A DNA stretch of 64,000 nucleotides from Paenibacillus sp. YPG26 (GTDB taxonomy: Bacteria; Bacillota; Bacilli; Paenibacillales; Paenibacillaceae), in contig NZ_CP084530.1 in assembly GCF_023704175.1 (NCBI RefSeq), forward strand, positions 1,820,001-1,884,000, written 5' to 3'. The translations under genes and the position numbers were made by a program. The notes under the pieces are model-generated. The model was not told the DNA's origin and did no database searches. It worked only from the letters and a program-made list of their open reading frames with translations. Of the stretch, positions 43,150 to 52,380 are shown piece by piece (position 1 is the first letter of the stretch; every line of letters starts with the position of its first letter).

Positions 43150-46100
43150 ATGAAAACGTTATCAGAACAGAATGAGCTCACGATAGAGCAGTTACTTCAT
43201 AGCTTGAGAACCTATCTGAGTGAGGAGGGCAATCACAGAGCCGTCAGCGATATAGATGAGCTGGGTCACAAACGGGAGTCCGGAGAGCTTACGATTGCCT
43301 TTTGCGGACACTTTTCTGCAGGAAAGTCGAGTCTGATCAACACCCTGTGCGGCAAAAGAGTGCTGCCAGCAAGCCCGCTGCCCACCAGTGCCAATGTTGT
43401 TATGATTCGTAATGGCGCACCTAAGGTGATGCTCACAAAAGCTGGTGAGGAAGAGCCGGTACTCGCACCTCTGGAGCAATTAGAAGAATACTGCCGCAAT
43501 GGGGAGGAATATACAAGGATTGCGGTATGGGATCAAATCCCACTGCTCGGGAACCAAGGCGTGCTTCTGGATACCCCGGGCGTAGATTCAAATGACGCTG
43601 GCCATGCGCTTGCGACCGAATCGGCGCTTCATTTAGCGGATGTGGTGTTCTATGTAATGGACTATAACCATGTGCAGTCTGAGACCAATTTGTCCTTTGC
43701 CAAGAGTCTATCGGACTGGGGCAAGCCGGTGTATCTAGTCGTTAATCAGATCGATAAGCATCGGGATCAGGAGCTCAGCTTCGACAGCTATCGACGCAGT
43801 GTGGAGCAGGCCTTTGAAGTATGGCAGGTGAAGCCGGCGGGTATTTTTTATTTATCCCTGAAACAGCAGGATCATCCACATACGATGCTTCCCGAGTTAG
43901 AGAGGATTCTTGCCGAATTGATAGAGCATAGGGAAGGCCTGCTCGAGTATTCGTTGTCCTGCTCTGCGTTCCACACCGCCGAGGCTCATCTGAAGCAGTG
44001 GGTCCAGGCGGAAGAGCCGGAGCGCGAACGGTTACTCCATGAGCTGGGTGGGGAAGAAGAGGCAGCGCGGGTAGAGAACGAGATGGAAGTCCTGCGGCAG
44101 CAGGCGGAGGAGAATGAGACTCTTCCTTCCAGGCTTCAAGCGGAGCTGGCTGCCGAGCTGGACAAGCTGCTTGGCAGCGCCCAGCTGATGACGCCGCCGA
44201 TCCGGGAGGCGGCGCAGCTCTATCTGGAGAGCAGAAATCCGGGCTTCAAGATAGGCTTCGTGTTCACGGCAGGCAAGACGGAAGCCGAGAAGCAGCGTCG
44301 GCAGGATGAGCTGTACCTGAAGCTGACGGAGCAGGTCTCGGCCCAGGTGGATTGGCACGTCCGGGACTTATTACGGAAGCTTGGGCAATCGCAGAACCTG
44401 TGGTTCGCCGGGTGGGAGGCCAGATTGGATGAGGAGCTGCCGAAGCCAAGTCTTGATTGGATCTCCGGCCCGGTCAAGGCCGGAGCCACGGTATCCGGCG
44501 AGTCAACGCTGCACTATGCAGCGGATGTCAAAGCCGGCATTACGGCGGCGTACCGCAGGGCCGCCATAGGTCTTGCTGCCGAGCTGCTGGCGGGCCTGGC
44601 CCCGCAGCAGGAGGCCATCCGCGGCGAGCTTGCGCAGCGCCGCGAGCTGCTCCAGACGCGCGCGAATCTTGCCGCGCGTCTGGAGGCCCTTGACCGCGGC
44701 GCCGCAGCACGCGCCGCGCACTTGCGGGCGCTGCTGGGCGCGCCCGCAGCCCTCACCCCCGGCGTACTGCCGGAGGTGAGGGAACCCGCTGCGCCGCCGC
44801 AGACGCAGGCGGCGCAGGAGGCGCCCGCAGCCGCAGCTGTGCAGGCGGCAGCTCCCGCGGTGCCCGCAGCCGCGCCGATCCGGCGGCGGCTGGACGAAGC
44901 GGCCGCGCTGCTGGAAGGCGCGGCCGGGGCGCTTGCGCCGCACCCCGCCTTCGCGGCGGGGGTGCGTGCGCTGACCGCGCGCGCCGGCGAGCTGCGCCGC
45001 GGGCGGTTCACAGTCGCGCTGTTCGGAGCCTTCAGCGCGGGCAAATCATCGTTCGCGAATGCCCTGCTGGGGCACCGCGTACTGCCAGTGTCGCCGCATC
45101 CGACCACAGCGGCGATCAACCGCATCCTGGCACCGGAGGGAGATTATGCACACGGCACAGCCGTAGTGATGCTGAAGACTCCGGAGGCGATGCGGGAGGA
45201 CTTGGCCTACTCCTTCAGCGTGCTTCAGCTCGGAGACTGGAAGGAGCAGTCCTGGCTGGAGGTGGTCAGGAAGCTGAAAGTGAAGGATATTCCAGCCTCT
45301 GGCCGATCTCATTACAGCTTCTTGCAGGCGGCAGCTATGGGCTGGGCTTCCTATGAAGGCAATCTTGGGACAAGTCTAACTGTGGATATAGTCGAATTCT
45401 CGGCTTTCGTGGCTGAAGAGGCAAGAGCCTGCTTTGTAGCCGGGATTGATTTGTACTACAGCTGCCCGCTGACAGAGCAGGGGATTGTTCTGGTGGATAC
45501 CCCCGGTGCGGATTCTATCCATGCCCGGCATACCGGTGTCACCTTTCAATATATGAAAAATTCAGATGCTTTATTGTACGTCACGTACTACAATCATGCG
45601 TTCTCACGCGCCGATCGGCAGTTCCTAGCTCAGCTAGGACGGGTAAAAGGCAGCTTTGCCCTCGATAAGATGTTCTTCATTGTTAATGCGTCAGATCTGG
45701 CGTCCTCTTCAGAGGAATTGCAGGAGGTTGTATCTCATGTGGATACAAGTCTTCGTACTGCGGGGATTGAACGCCCGCAGATTTATCCCGTGTCCAGCCT
45801 GAATGCGCTGGATGCCAAGCTTAGAGGCAATCAGGACCTGCTGTCCGCTTCCGGCTTCGAGGTATTTGAAGGCGCCTTTGATTCTTTTATAGGAAATGAT
45901 CTCAGCGGTCTGGCTGCAAGCTCGGCTGCTGACGATCTTCATCAGAGTGTGCTTCGCGTTCAGCAGAGGCTTTCTGCATTATCACAATCCGGTCTTGACC
46001 GGGAGCGGATTCTCCTACATCTGGATCAGGAGCGTTCGAATTATGAGGAGGCACTCCAAGAACTGAAGAAGCTGGACCTGAGCAGTGAAATTATACAGGA

Positions 46101-46776
46101 GGCAAATGAGCTTTTATTCCATGTTCGGCAGCGTCTGCGTCTGGCTTCCATGGATCTCTACCGTGAATTCTTCCATCCCTCCCTGCTGCAAGAGGACGGA
46201 GGGGATCTGAAGAAGAAATTCGCTGTATCCCTGCATGATTGGACTGCCCAGCTGTCTGGTGAGCTGGAACGTGAGCTTCAGGCTACATCCTTGAGGCTGG
46301 AGAACAAGGTGGATAGTTTGGTGAAGAGAGAGTGCGTCAGTTGGGCTGAGCAAGCTGGACAGCGTGAGCTTGGACCGCTATTGTATGCCAAGGATCTTGA
46401 ACCTTGGACCACTCCGGTGATCGGAGAAGGATTGCTTACAGGGAAGCTGGATTGGCGGCCTTACTGGAACTTTTTCAAGAACCCGAAATATTTCTTCGAA
46501 GGCGCAGGAAGAGAGGCGCTGCGGGCCGCTCTCGAGTCTCCACTGGAGGAGCTGGTCAAAGCTGCTGTGGATAAGATACAGGGCGAGTATGCTCAATACT
46601 ACTGTGATGGGGCGAGACTCAGGAAGGAAAGCGCAAGTGACCATTATATGAATTTGTGGCTGGAATGGGAAAAGGAAATACGCGAAATTGACGGCTCCGG
46701 CGAGGAGACAGCAGCGCTTGAAGAACTCCAAAGAAGCCTGATCACAACCGAACAACAGCTTCGGCGGATCTACTGA
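43150..46776 (+). CDS. dynA: Two-headed bacterial dynamin-like GTPase
   Basis: 1208 residues with two dynamin modules in tandem, as in B. subtilis DynA (YpbR). Head 1: P-loop GHFSAGKSS (about 53-61), LLDTPGVDS and VNQIDK. Head 2: P-loop GAFSAGKSS (about 626-634), LVDTPGADS and a VNASD-type G4. Each is followed by long helical stalks. DynA tethers and fuses membranes and protects against membrane stress. An Ala/Pro-rich linker of very high GC (about 44570-45010) precedes head 2. ATG 43150 follows CAGGAGAGAGG. Confidence 0.93.
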   Translation: MKTLSEQNELTIEQLLHSLRTYLSEEGNHRAVSDIDELGHKRESGELTIAFCGHFSAGKSSLINTLCGKRVLPASPLPTSANVVMIRNGAPKVMLTKAGEEEPVLAPLEQLEEYCRNGEEYTRIAVWDQIPLLGNQGVLLDTPGVDSNDAGHALATESALHLADVVFYVMDYNHVQSETNLSFAKSLSDWGKPVYLVVNQIDKHRDQELSFDSYRRSVEQAFEVWQVKPAGIFYLSLKQQDHPHTMLPELERILAELIEHREGLLEYSLSCSAFHTAEAHLKQWVQAEEPERERLLHELGGEEEAARVENEMEVLRQQAEENETLPSRLQAELAAELDKLLGSAQLMTPPIREAAQLYLESRNPGFKIGFVFTAGKTEAEKQRRQDELYLKLTEQVSAQVDWHVRDLLRKLGQSQNLWFAGWEARLDEELPKPSLDWISGPVKAGATVSGESTLHYAADVKAGITAAYRRAAIGLAAELLAGLAPQQEAIRGELAQRRELLQTRANLAARLEALDRGAAARAAHLRALLGAPAALTPGVLPEVREPAAPPQTQAAQEAPAAAAVQAAAPAVPAAAPIRRRLDEAAALLEGAAGALAPHPAFAAGVRALTARAGELRRGRFTVALFGAFSAGKSSFANALLGHRVLPVSPHPTTAAINRILAPEGDYAHGTAVVMLKTPEAMREDLAYSFSVLQLGDWKEQSWLEVVRKLKVKDIPASGRSHYSFLQAAAMGWASYEGNLGTSLTVDIVEFSAFVAEEARACFVAGIDLYYSCPLTEQGIVLVDTPGADSIHARHTGVTFQYMKNSDALLYVTYYNHAFSRADRQFLAQLGRVKGSFALDKMFFIVNASDLASSSEELQEVVSHVDTSLRTAGIERPQIYPVSSLNALDAKLRGNQDLLSASGFEVFEGAFDSFIGNDLSGLAASSAADDLHQSVLRVQQRLSALSQSGLDRERILLHLDQERSNYEEALQELKKLDLSSEIIQEANELLFHVRQRLRLASMDLYREFFHPSLLQEDGGDLKKKFAVSLHDWTAQLSGELERELQATSLRLENKVDSLVKRECVSWAEQAGQRELGPLLYAKDLEPWTTPVIGEGLLTGKLDWRPYWNFFKNPKYFFEGAGREALRAALESPLEELVKAAVDKIQGEYAQYYCDGARLRKESASDHYMNLWLEWEKEIREIDGSGEETAALEELQRSLITTEQQLRRIY

Positions 46777-47118
46777 GCAGATAGAGGATGGTTCGGCCCG
46801 GTTCGAATGGACTGAATCTCTCCCGGGTTATGTCAATATGGGAGGACCGGATTCCAGTGAATGGCCATGCCTGCCAGACGGGCAGGGAACCGTGACCAGC
46901 TTATGAAGCAATAGGGAATTTACCGTGAGTTAATAGAAGGGTATTTCAGATTTTTGTAACTAATTGTCGGAAATGAGTGAATTTTTAGTGGAGCACTCTT
47001 GCATTCTGGACGAGAAACCCGGAAAATAGATAAGAAGAAACTACTTATCGAATTGGATGATTAAGCAGATTTTACACTGACTTAATGGATCCATATTAAT
47101 TAGGGGGATTTCAGACGA
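46777..47118 (+). ncRNA. Structured intergenic segment before purT, possible unassigned cis-RNA
   Basis: No gene seen in 342 bases. In the first part, ACTGAATC-CTCCC pairs with GGGAG-GATTCCAGT (about 46809-46858, one bulged C) around GTTATGTCAATAT. Outer GGCC repeats flank this (46794-46866). A second hairpin, CCTGCC/GGCAGG (about 46869-46886), follows. Closer to purT, GATAAG pairs with CTTATC (about 47027-47050). I could not match this to a known riboswitch class; it could also be only a long dynA 3' end. Decisive test: covariance search over homologues. Confidence 0.3.
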
Positions 47119-48300
47119 ATGTGGGGTGCTCCTTTTTCTGATCATGCCAGAACAATGCTCCTGCTTGGCAGCGGAGAGCTAGGCAAAGAGGTCATCATTG
47201 AAGCCCAAAGATTAGGTGTCAGAACTGTAGCTGTCGATCGGTACGAACATGCGCCGGCTATGCAGGTTGCGCATGAGTCTCATGTCATTGACATGTTGGA
47301 TGCTGAGGCACTGAAGAATCTGATTCGTCAAGTCAAGCCGGATATCATTGTGCCTGAGATTGAAGCTATTGCTACTTCGGCTCTGCTGGAACTGGAAGAA
47401 GAAGGATACCATGTAGTTCCAACCGCCCGTGCTGCCCGCCTTACCATGGACCGAGAGGGAATCCGGCGGCTTGCAGCCGAGGAGCTTGGCATACCAACGG
47501 CGGCTTACAGGTTCGCGGACAGTCTGGACAGCCTTATAGAAGCCGTGAAGGAGATAGGCACACCTTGTGTGGTCAAACCGCTGATGAGTTCCTCAGGCAA
47601 GGGGCAGACCGTATGCCGGACACCGGAAGATGCTGAAGCCAGCTGGAATGCGGCGCTTGAAGGGGCACGTGCGAAGGGGGCGGCGGTGATTGTCGAAGCT
47701 TTTGTCAAATTCGACAGCGAAATCACACTGCTTACCGTTCGAAGTGCTTCCGGTACGACTTTTTGTCCGCCCATCGGCCATATTCAACAGGACGGCGATT
47801 ACATTGAATCCTGGCAGCCTCATTACATAAGCAGTCAGGCCCTCCAAGAGGCACAGGATATTGCACGCTCCATTACAGACTCGCTTGGCGGATATGGATT
47901 GTTCGGGGTGGAGCTGTTCATTACAGAGCAGGGCGTTCTGTTCAGTGAGGTGTCTCCCCGTCCGCATGATACCGGCATGGTTACCATGGTTACACAGGAC
48001 CTATCTGAATTTGCTCTGCACGTTAGGGCTATTCTCGGGTTCCCGATACCTTCGGTGCATGTGCTGACTCCGGGCGCTTCAGCTACACTGAAGGCTGACC
48101 GGGAAGGCTTGTCTTTTAAGATTAGTGGGGTCCATGAAGCACTTGAAATTCCTCGAACACAAATTAGATTATTCGGTAAGCCGCTCAGTAAGCCGGGGCG
48201 TCGGATGGCAGTAGCACTCAGTGCACATGAAGATGTGGAGACTGCGCGCATCCATGCCAAAAAGGCGGCAAGTCTATTAAAGGTGGAATGGGCTGAATGA
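47119..48300 (+). CDS. purT: PurT, formate-dependent phosphoribosylglycinamide formyltransferase
   Basis: 393 residues, ATP-grasp. LLGSGELGKEVIIEAQRLG, VPEIEAIATSALLELEEEG, PCVVKPLMSSSGKGQTV, YGLFGVELFI, LFSEVSPRPHDTGMVTM and LFGKPLSKPGRRMAVAL are family landmarks. It makes formyl-GAR from GAR, formate and ATP, a folate-independent step of purine synthesis. ATG 47119 follows AGGGGGATTTCAGACGA at a somewhat long spacing. Its end overlaps the GNAT gene by ATGA. Confidence 0.96.
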   Translation: MWGAPFSDHARTMLLLGSGELGKEVIIEAQRLGVRTVAVDRYEHAPAMQVAHESHVIDMLDAEALKNLIRQVKPDIIVPEIEAIATSALLELEEEGYHVVPTARAARLTMDREGIRRLAAEELGIPTAAYRFADSLDSLIEAVKEIGTPCVVKPLMSSSGKGQTVCRTPEDAEASWNAALEGARAKGAAVIVEAFVKFDSEITLLTVRSASGTTFCPPIGHIQQDGDYIESWQPHYISSQALQEAQDIARSITDSLGGYGLFGVELFITEQGVLFSEVSPRPHDTGMVTMVTQDLSEFALHVRAILGFPIPSVHVLTPGASATLKADREGLSFKISGVHEALEIPRTQIRLFGKPLSKPGRRMAVALSAHEDVETARIHAKKAASLLKVEWAE

Positions 48301-48752
48301 GTAATCAGGTATGTGCTCCGGCACTCTTAATCCGCAAATGTTCACGTGAAGATGCGAAGGAGATTACGTCTCTGATGAGACAGCTTCGTTATCCCACGAC
48401 GGTAAGCGTAATGGAAGAGAGGCTTACCGCACTTGAGAATCATCCGCATTATCGTAATTTTGTAGCAGAACTTGACGGTGAAGTGGTAGGTACCGTCAGC
48501 CTTAAGCAGCTGCAGACCCATGAAATGGAGCAGCCCGTTACACGTATTACCGCACTTGTTGTGGATGAGCATCACAGAGGCAAAGGCATTGGAAAGAGAC
48601 TGATTCATGAAGTTGAGTCCTGGGGTAAGCGAAAGGGCAGTCAGGAGCTTTTCCTGTCCACCGGGGATGATGAACGTATAGAAGCCAAACCGTTCTACGA
48701 ACGGATGGGGTTCGAATGCTCGGGATACCGGCTTTACAAAACATTGGAATAG
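48297..48752 (+). CDS. GNAT-family N-acetyltransferase
   Basis: 151 residues of the GNAT fold. Motif A is ALVVDEHHRGKGIGKRLIHEVE, with the acetyl-CoA-binding R/Q-x-x-G-x-G/A type loop. The last strand is KPFYERMGFECSGYRLYK. It transfers an acetyl group to an unknown amine substrate. It overlaps purT by four bases and is followed by a terminator, so purT and this gene form a two-gene unit. Confidence 0.88.
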   Translation: MSNQVCAPALLIRKCSREDAKEITSLMRQLRYPTTVSVMEERLTALENHPHYRNFVAELDGEVVGTVSLKQLQTHEMEQPVTRITALVVDEHHRGKGIGKRLIHEVESWGKRKGSQELFLSTGDDERIEAKPFYERMGFECSGYRLYKTLE

Positions 48753-48767
48753 TAACCATTTCATCCG

Positions 48768-48792
48768 TCATCCCTAAGGGATGATTTTTTTT
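48768..48792 (+). terminator. Rho-independent terminator after purT-GNAT
   Basis: TCATCCC-TAA-GGGATGA followed by eight T. Confidence 0.92.
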
Positions 48793-48846
48793 GTCTCCGG
48801 ATTACATGCCAATATCTGATCGTGAGAAATTCATTGAGGGTTTAAA

Positions 48847-48860
48847 AGTAAACGGTTACA
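48847..48860 (+). promoter_or_regulatory. cre-like site upstream of the sensor operon
   Basis: AGTAAACGGTTACA contains the dyad GTAAACGGTTAC and fits the CcpA-site pattern TGNAANCGNWNNCA at all but the first position. It lies about 80 bases before the response-regulator start and 40 before the end of a likely leader. CcpA would repress the operon when glucose is present. Confidence 0.5.
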
Positions 48861-48940
48861 ATGATTGTGCATCTTAATAATTTACGGGGTTGCACAAAGT
48901 TTATTTTAGAGGCTCATACCCTAATTCAAGGAGGGTAATC

Positions 48941-50599
48941 GTGTATAAATTAATTTTAGTCGATGATGAGTCAGATGTAAGAGAAGGGCTGCTGACTGAA
49001 ATCGATTGGCATGCATTAGGCTTTACCGTGGCGGATACGGCCGAGAATGGTCGCGAGGCTGCGGAGATGATTGAGAAGCATCAGCCCGATATTGTAGTTA
49101 CGGATATTCAGATGCCTTTTATGAACGGGCTTCAGCTGTCCGAGTGGATCAGGGAGAACTACCCGGCGACTCGAATCATCATTTTGACAGGGTACGATGA
49201 ATTTGAATACGCCCAGAAAGCGATCCGGCTGCAAATTGATGAATACGTCCTTAAGCCATTTTCCTCCCAGGAAATTATCCAGATTCTGCTTAAAGTTAAG
49301 GGGAACATGGATGAAGAGGTTGCCCAGAAAGAGAACATCCATCTATTGACCGAGCACTATCGGCGGAATCTCCCTGTGCTGCAAAGTATCTTTTTGTCTT
49401 CACTGGTAACTCGCAGACTTCCCAGGAATGAAATCCATGACAAACTGCAGTCTTACTCATTAAGCCTGGAAGGCGGCAAATATATGGTCTCGGTGATCAG
49501 GCTGGATCCCAAAGCTCATGATGAGAGGACAGAGGTCACCAATCCAGAGTCAGAAGGGCCCCATACGATAAACGAAGCCTTCGATCATGATCTGGAGTTG
49601 TTCGCTGTGCTGAATATCACATCGGAAATTGCAGGGAAGTATGAGAAGGGCCATGCTTTTATTCACCATGATGAGGTCGTGGTACTGAGTATTAGTAATA
49701 AGAGCGATCCGGAATCGCTAAGCCAGTCAACACTCAGCATGCTGGAGGAGATCCGGCATAGTATGGAGCGGTACTTGAAGCGGACCATTACGCTTGGGGC
49801 AGGAAGTGTACAAGACAGTCTCGAAAGGCTGTATATGTCTTATAAAGATGCGGTACAGGCACTTGATTACCGGTTGCTGTATGGCGGGAACAAGGTGATC
49901 TGGATCGAGGATATGGAGAATCGGACCTTGGAGCCGTTCACCTTTAGCGATTTCAACGAGCAGGAGCTTGTCCGATGTCTGAAGGTTGGCACAGAGCAGG
50001 AGATCAGTATGCTGATGGATCAGCTGTTCGACCGGATTACGGATAGTAAAATCTCATATCAGGAATTTCAAATTTATTTGCTGGAGATGCTGACAGCTGC
50101 AGTGAAGGTGGCGAAGGAGATCCAGGTGGACCTGGATCGGCTGTTAGAGAACAGGGTAACCGGACTCGGAGAGATCACGAAGTTCTCACACGCTGGGGAG
50201 GCCAAAGCATGGTTCAGAGCTCTCTGTCTGAAGTTAAGGAACTCGATTGCCTCGGACCGGGAATCCAGCTATAACCGCCTTGTGATGGATGCAAAGGAAT
50301 ATATCCGGCAGCACTACCGGGAAAGCGAGATATCGATCAACAAGGTGTGTGAACATTTGCATATCAGCACAGGTTATTTCAGTGCCATCTTCAAGAAGGA
50401 GGTCAAAATGACCTTTGTGAATTATCTTCTCGGTATAAGAATGGAAGCGGCACAGGAACTGCTTCGGAATACGGAGTTAAAAGCATTTGAGATTGCCGAA
50501 CAGGTAGGCTTTGCTGACCCGAATTACTTCAGCTTCTGCTTCCGCAAGAAGTTCGGAATCTCACCAAAAGAATATCGAGGCGGAGCCAAGGTGCAATGA
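48941..50599 (+). CDS. Response regulator, YesN type (receiver plus AraC-family DNA-binding domain)
   Basis: 552 residues. The receiver domain (1-120) has LILVDDESDVREGL, phospho-acceptor Asp55 in VVTDIQMPFMNG and YVLKPFS. A long middle region (about 150-430) is followed by two AraC helix-turn-helices (about 455-550; INKVCEHLHISTGYFSAIFKK and AFEIAEQVGFADPNYFSFCF). GTG 48941 has AAGGAGGG six bases upstream. Its end shares ATGA with the kinase gene. Together with the next two genes it forms an operon that probably controls mglBAC. Confidence 0.93.
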   Translation: MYKLILVDDESDVREGLLTEIDWHALGFTVADTAENGREAAEMIEKHQPDIVVTDIQMPFMNGLQLSEWIRENYPATRIIILTGYDEFEYAQKAIRLQIDEYVLKPFSSQEIIQILLKVKGNMDEEVAQKENIHLLTEHYRRNLPVLQSIFLSSLVTRRLPRNEIHDKLQSYSLSLEGGKYMVSVIRLDPKAHDERTEVTNPESEGPHTINEAFDHDLELFAVLNITSEIAGKYEKGHAFIHHDEVVVLSISNKSDPESLSQSTLSMLEEIRHSMERYLKRTITLGAGSVQDSLERLYMSYKDAVQALDYRLLYGGNKVIWIEDMENRTLEPFTFSDFNEQELVRCLKVGTEQEISMLMDQLFDRITDSKISYQEFQIYLLEMLTAAVKVAKEIQVDLDRLLENRVTGLGEITKFSHAGEAKAWFRALCLKLRNSIASDRESSYNRLVMDAKEYIRQHYRESEISINKVCEHLHISTGYFSAIFKKEVKMTFVNYLLGIRMEAAQELLRNTELKAFEIAEQVGFADPNYFSFCFRKKFGISPKEYRGGAKVQ

Positions 50600-52380
50600 A
50601 ACTGTGGAAGACTTTATTTCAGCGGCTTGGAAGATTTCACTACAAGAAAATCCAGGTCATGATTACCTTATCGTTCATGTTAGTTACGATAATCACCGTG
50701 CTGCTGGTCAGTGTTATGCTGTACAACAAATTCTCCAAATCCTCGGAGGAGAACACATACCTGAATATAGGCCAGATTATTGATCAGGTGAACCTTAATC
50801 TGGAATTCTACGTCTCGGGTATGAAGGATATTTTTGAGCTGGTAGAGGATCGTGTCGGTAGCGCTCCGAAGTTAATGGGGCAGCTGGAGAGCCAATTGGG
50901 AACAATCCTTAATACCCGTGAAGACCTCGTATCCATTGCCTTGTTCACCAAGGACGGAGAACTGGTACTTAACACGCCAAGCGCCGGGATGCGTTCCAAT
51001 TCCAGATTGACTAGACAGGGTTGGTTCGAAGCTGCCCAGGAGCATCCGGGACTTCTTCAATTCTCCGCGCCTCATATTCAAAATGTATTCAAGTCTCCTT
51101 ACCGCTGGGTAGTCACTATGAGTAAGGAGATCAGCTATCAGGATCGGGGAATGAAGAGAAAAGGAATTCTTGCTGTGGACATCAACTTCCGTACTATTGA
51201 TGAACTAAGTAAGCGGGTAAGCCTCGGCAAGAAAGGTTACGTCTATATCATTGATAGTCTTGGTAACATGGTCTATCATCCGCAGCAGCAGCTAATCTAC
51301 GCCGGACTTAAATATGAGAATCTGGAGCCCGTGCTGAATTACTCCTTCGGCAGCTATGCGGATGCTTCCACGGGGGAAGACCGGATAATAACCATCAAGA
51401 CTGTACACCCAACCGGCTGGAGGGTCGTGGGTGTGACCTACACGGACGAGATTATGACGACAAAGAAGGACATTAATGCGTTCATGCTGTGGTTTCTGTT
51501 CGTAATGCTGGGGATTGTTCTGCTTGTGTCTGTATTTGTCTCTTATCGTATCGCCAAGCCTCTGCGCAATCTGGAGAGGTCAGTGAAGAAGGTGGAGGAT
51601 GGCGACTTCGGCACGATTATCGATGTAAGCGGAGCTTATGAGGTGGAGCAGCTCTCCAAGAGATTCAATCTTATGATCCGTAGAATCAGAGAGCTTATGG
51701 ATCAGATTATATTGGAGCAGGAAGCGAAGCGAAAGGGGGAGCTTGAGGTTCTACAGGCTCAAATTAACCCTCACTTTCTGTACAACACACTGAATTCCGT
51801 CATAAGAATGGCGGAAGCGGGCCGAAAGGAAGAGGTGGTTACGACCATCACCTCCTTATCCAAGTTCTTCCGGATCAGTCTTAGCAAGGGCAACAACATT
51901 ATCCCGGTACTTGATGAACTGGAGCATGTGCGAAATTATCTGATTATCCAGAAAATCCGTTTTAAGAATAAGTTTCAGTATGAAATTGAGGCTCAGGACG
52001 AGGCATTGAACTGTATGACGCTTAAGCTTATTCTGCAGCCGCTGGTAGAGAATGCGATTCACCACGGCATTGAGATGATGGTAGATGAGGGCTTTATTGG
52101 CATTTACACCTGGACCCAGGACGAAACTCTCTTCATCCGGGTGACCGACAATGGCATGGGGATGTCAGAGGAGGTACTTAAAGGGATATTATCTGGACGA
52201 GCCAGGCAGGGAAGCGGATCTGGCGTGGGAGTGAGGAATGTGCATGAACGTATCTCTCTGTACTATGGCAAGTCATATGGGTTGACTTTTGAGAGTGAGC
52301 TGGAAGAAGGAACGTCAGTAACCGCAAGGCTTCCTGTAGTCACCAGAGCAGATGGCTGGAACCATGGAGGACAATCATGA
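50596..52380 (+). CDS. Sensor histidine kinase, YesM/LytS type
   Basis: 594 residues. Membrane segment about 18-40, extracytoplasmic dCache-like region about 45-290, second segment about 293-315, HAMP about 318-370. The HisK_YesM phospho-acceptor is His393 in QINPHFLYNTLNSVI, and the ATP-binding domain carries LILQPLVENAIHHGIE and VTDNGMGMSEEVL. It phosphorylates the adjacent regulator. Four-base overlaps on both sides bind it to the regulator and to a sugar-binding lipoprotein gene. The latter probably delivers the ligand signal, as in the XylFII-LytS type sensors. Confidence 0.93.
   Translation: MKLWKTLFQRLGRFHYKKIQVMITLSFMLVTIITVLLVSVMLYNKFSKSSEENTYLNIGQIIDQVNLNLEFYVSGMKDIFELVEDRVGSAPKLMGQLESQLGTILNTREDLVSIALFTKDGELVLNTPSAGMRSNSRLTRQGWFEAAQEHPGLLQFSAPHIQNVFKSPYRWVVTMSKEISYQDRGMKRKGILAVDINFRTIDELSKRVSLGKKGYVYIIDSLGNMVYHPQQQLIYAGLKYENLEPVLNYSFGSYADASTGEDRIITIKTVHPTGWRVVGVTYTDEIMTTKKDINAFMLWFLFVMLGIVLLVSVFVSYRIAKPLRNLERSVKKVEDGDFGTIIDVSGAYEVEQLSKRFNLMIRRIRELMDQIILEQEAKRKGELEVLQAQINPHFLYNTLNSVIRMAEAGRKEEVVTTITSLSKFFRISLSKGNNIIPVLDELEHVRNYLIIQKIRFKNKFQYEIEAQDEALNCMTLKLILQPLVENAIHHGIEMMVDEGFIGIYTWTQDETLFIRVTDNGMGMSEEVLKGILSGRARQGSGSGVGVRNVHERISLYYGKSYGLTFESELEEGTSVTARLPVVTRADGWNHGGQS

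Noticed and set aside
44514..45125. 203-residue Ala/Ser/Arg-rich frame opposite dynA
   Set aside because: It is the mirror of the GC-rich Ala/Pro linker of DynA; GC-rich stretches lack stop codons in all frames.
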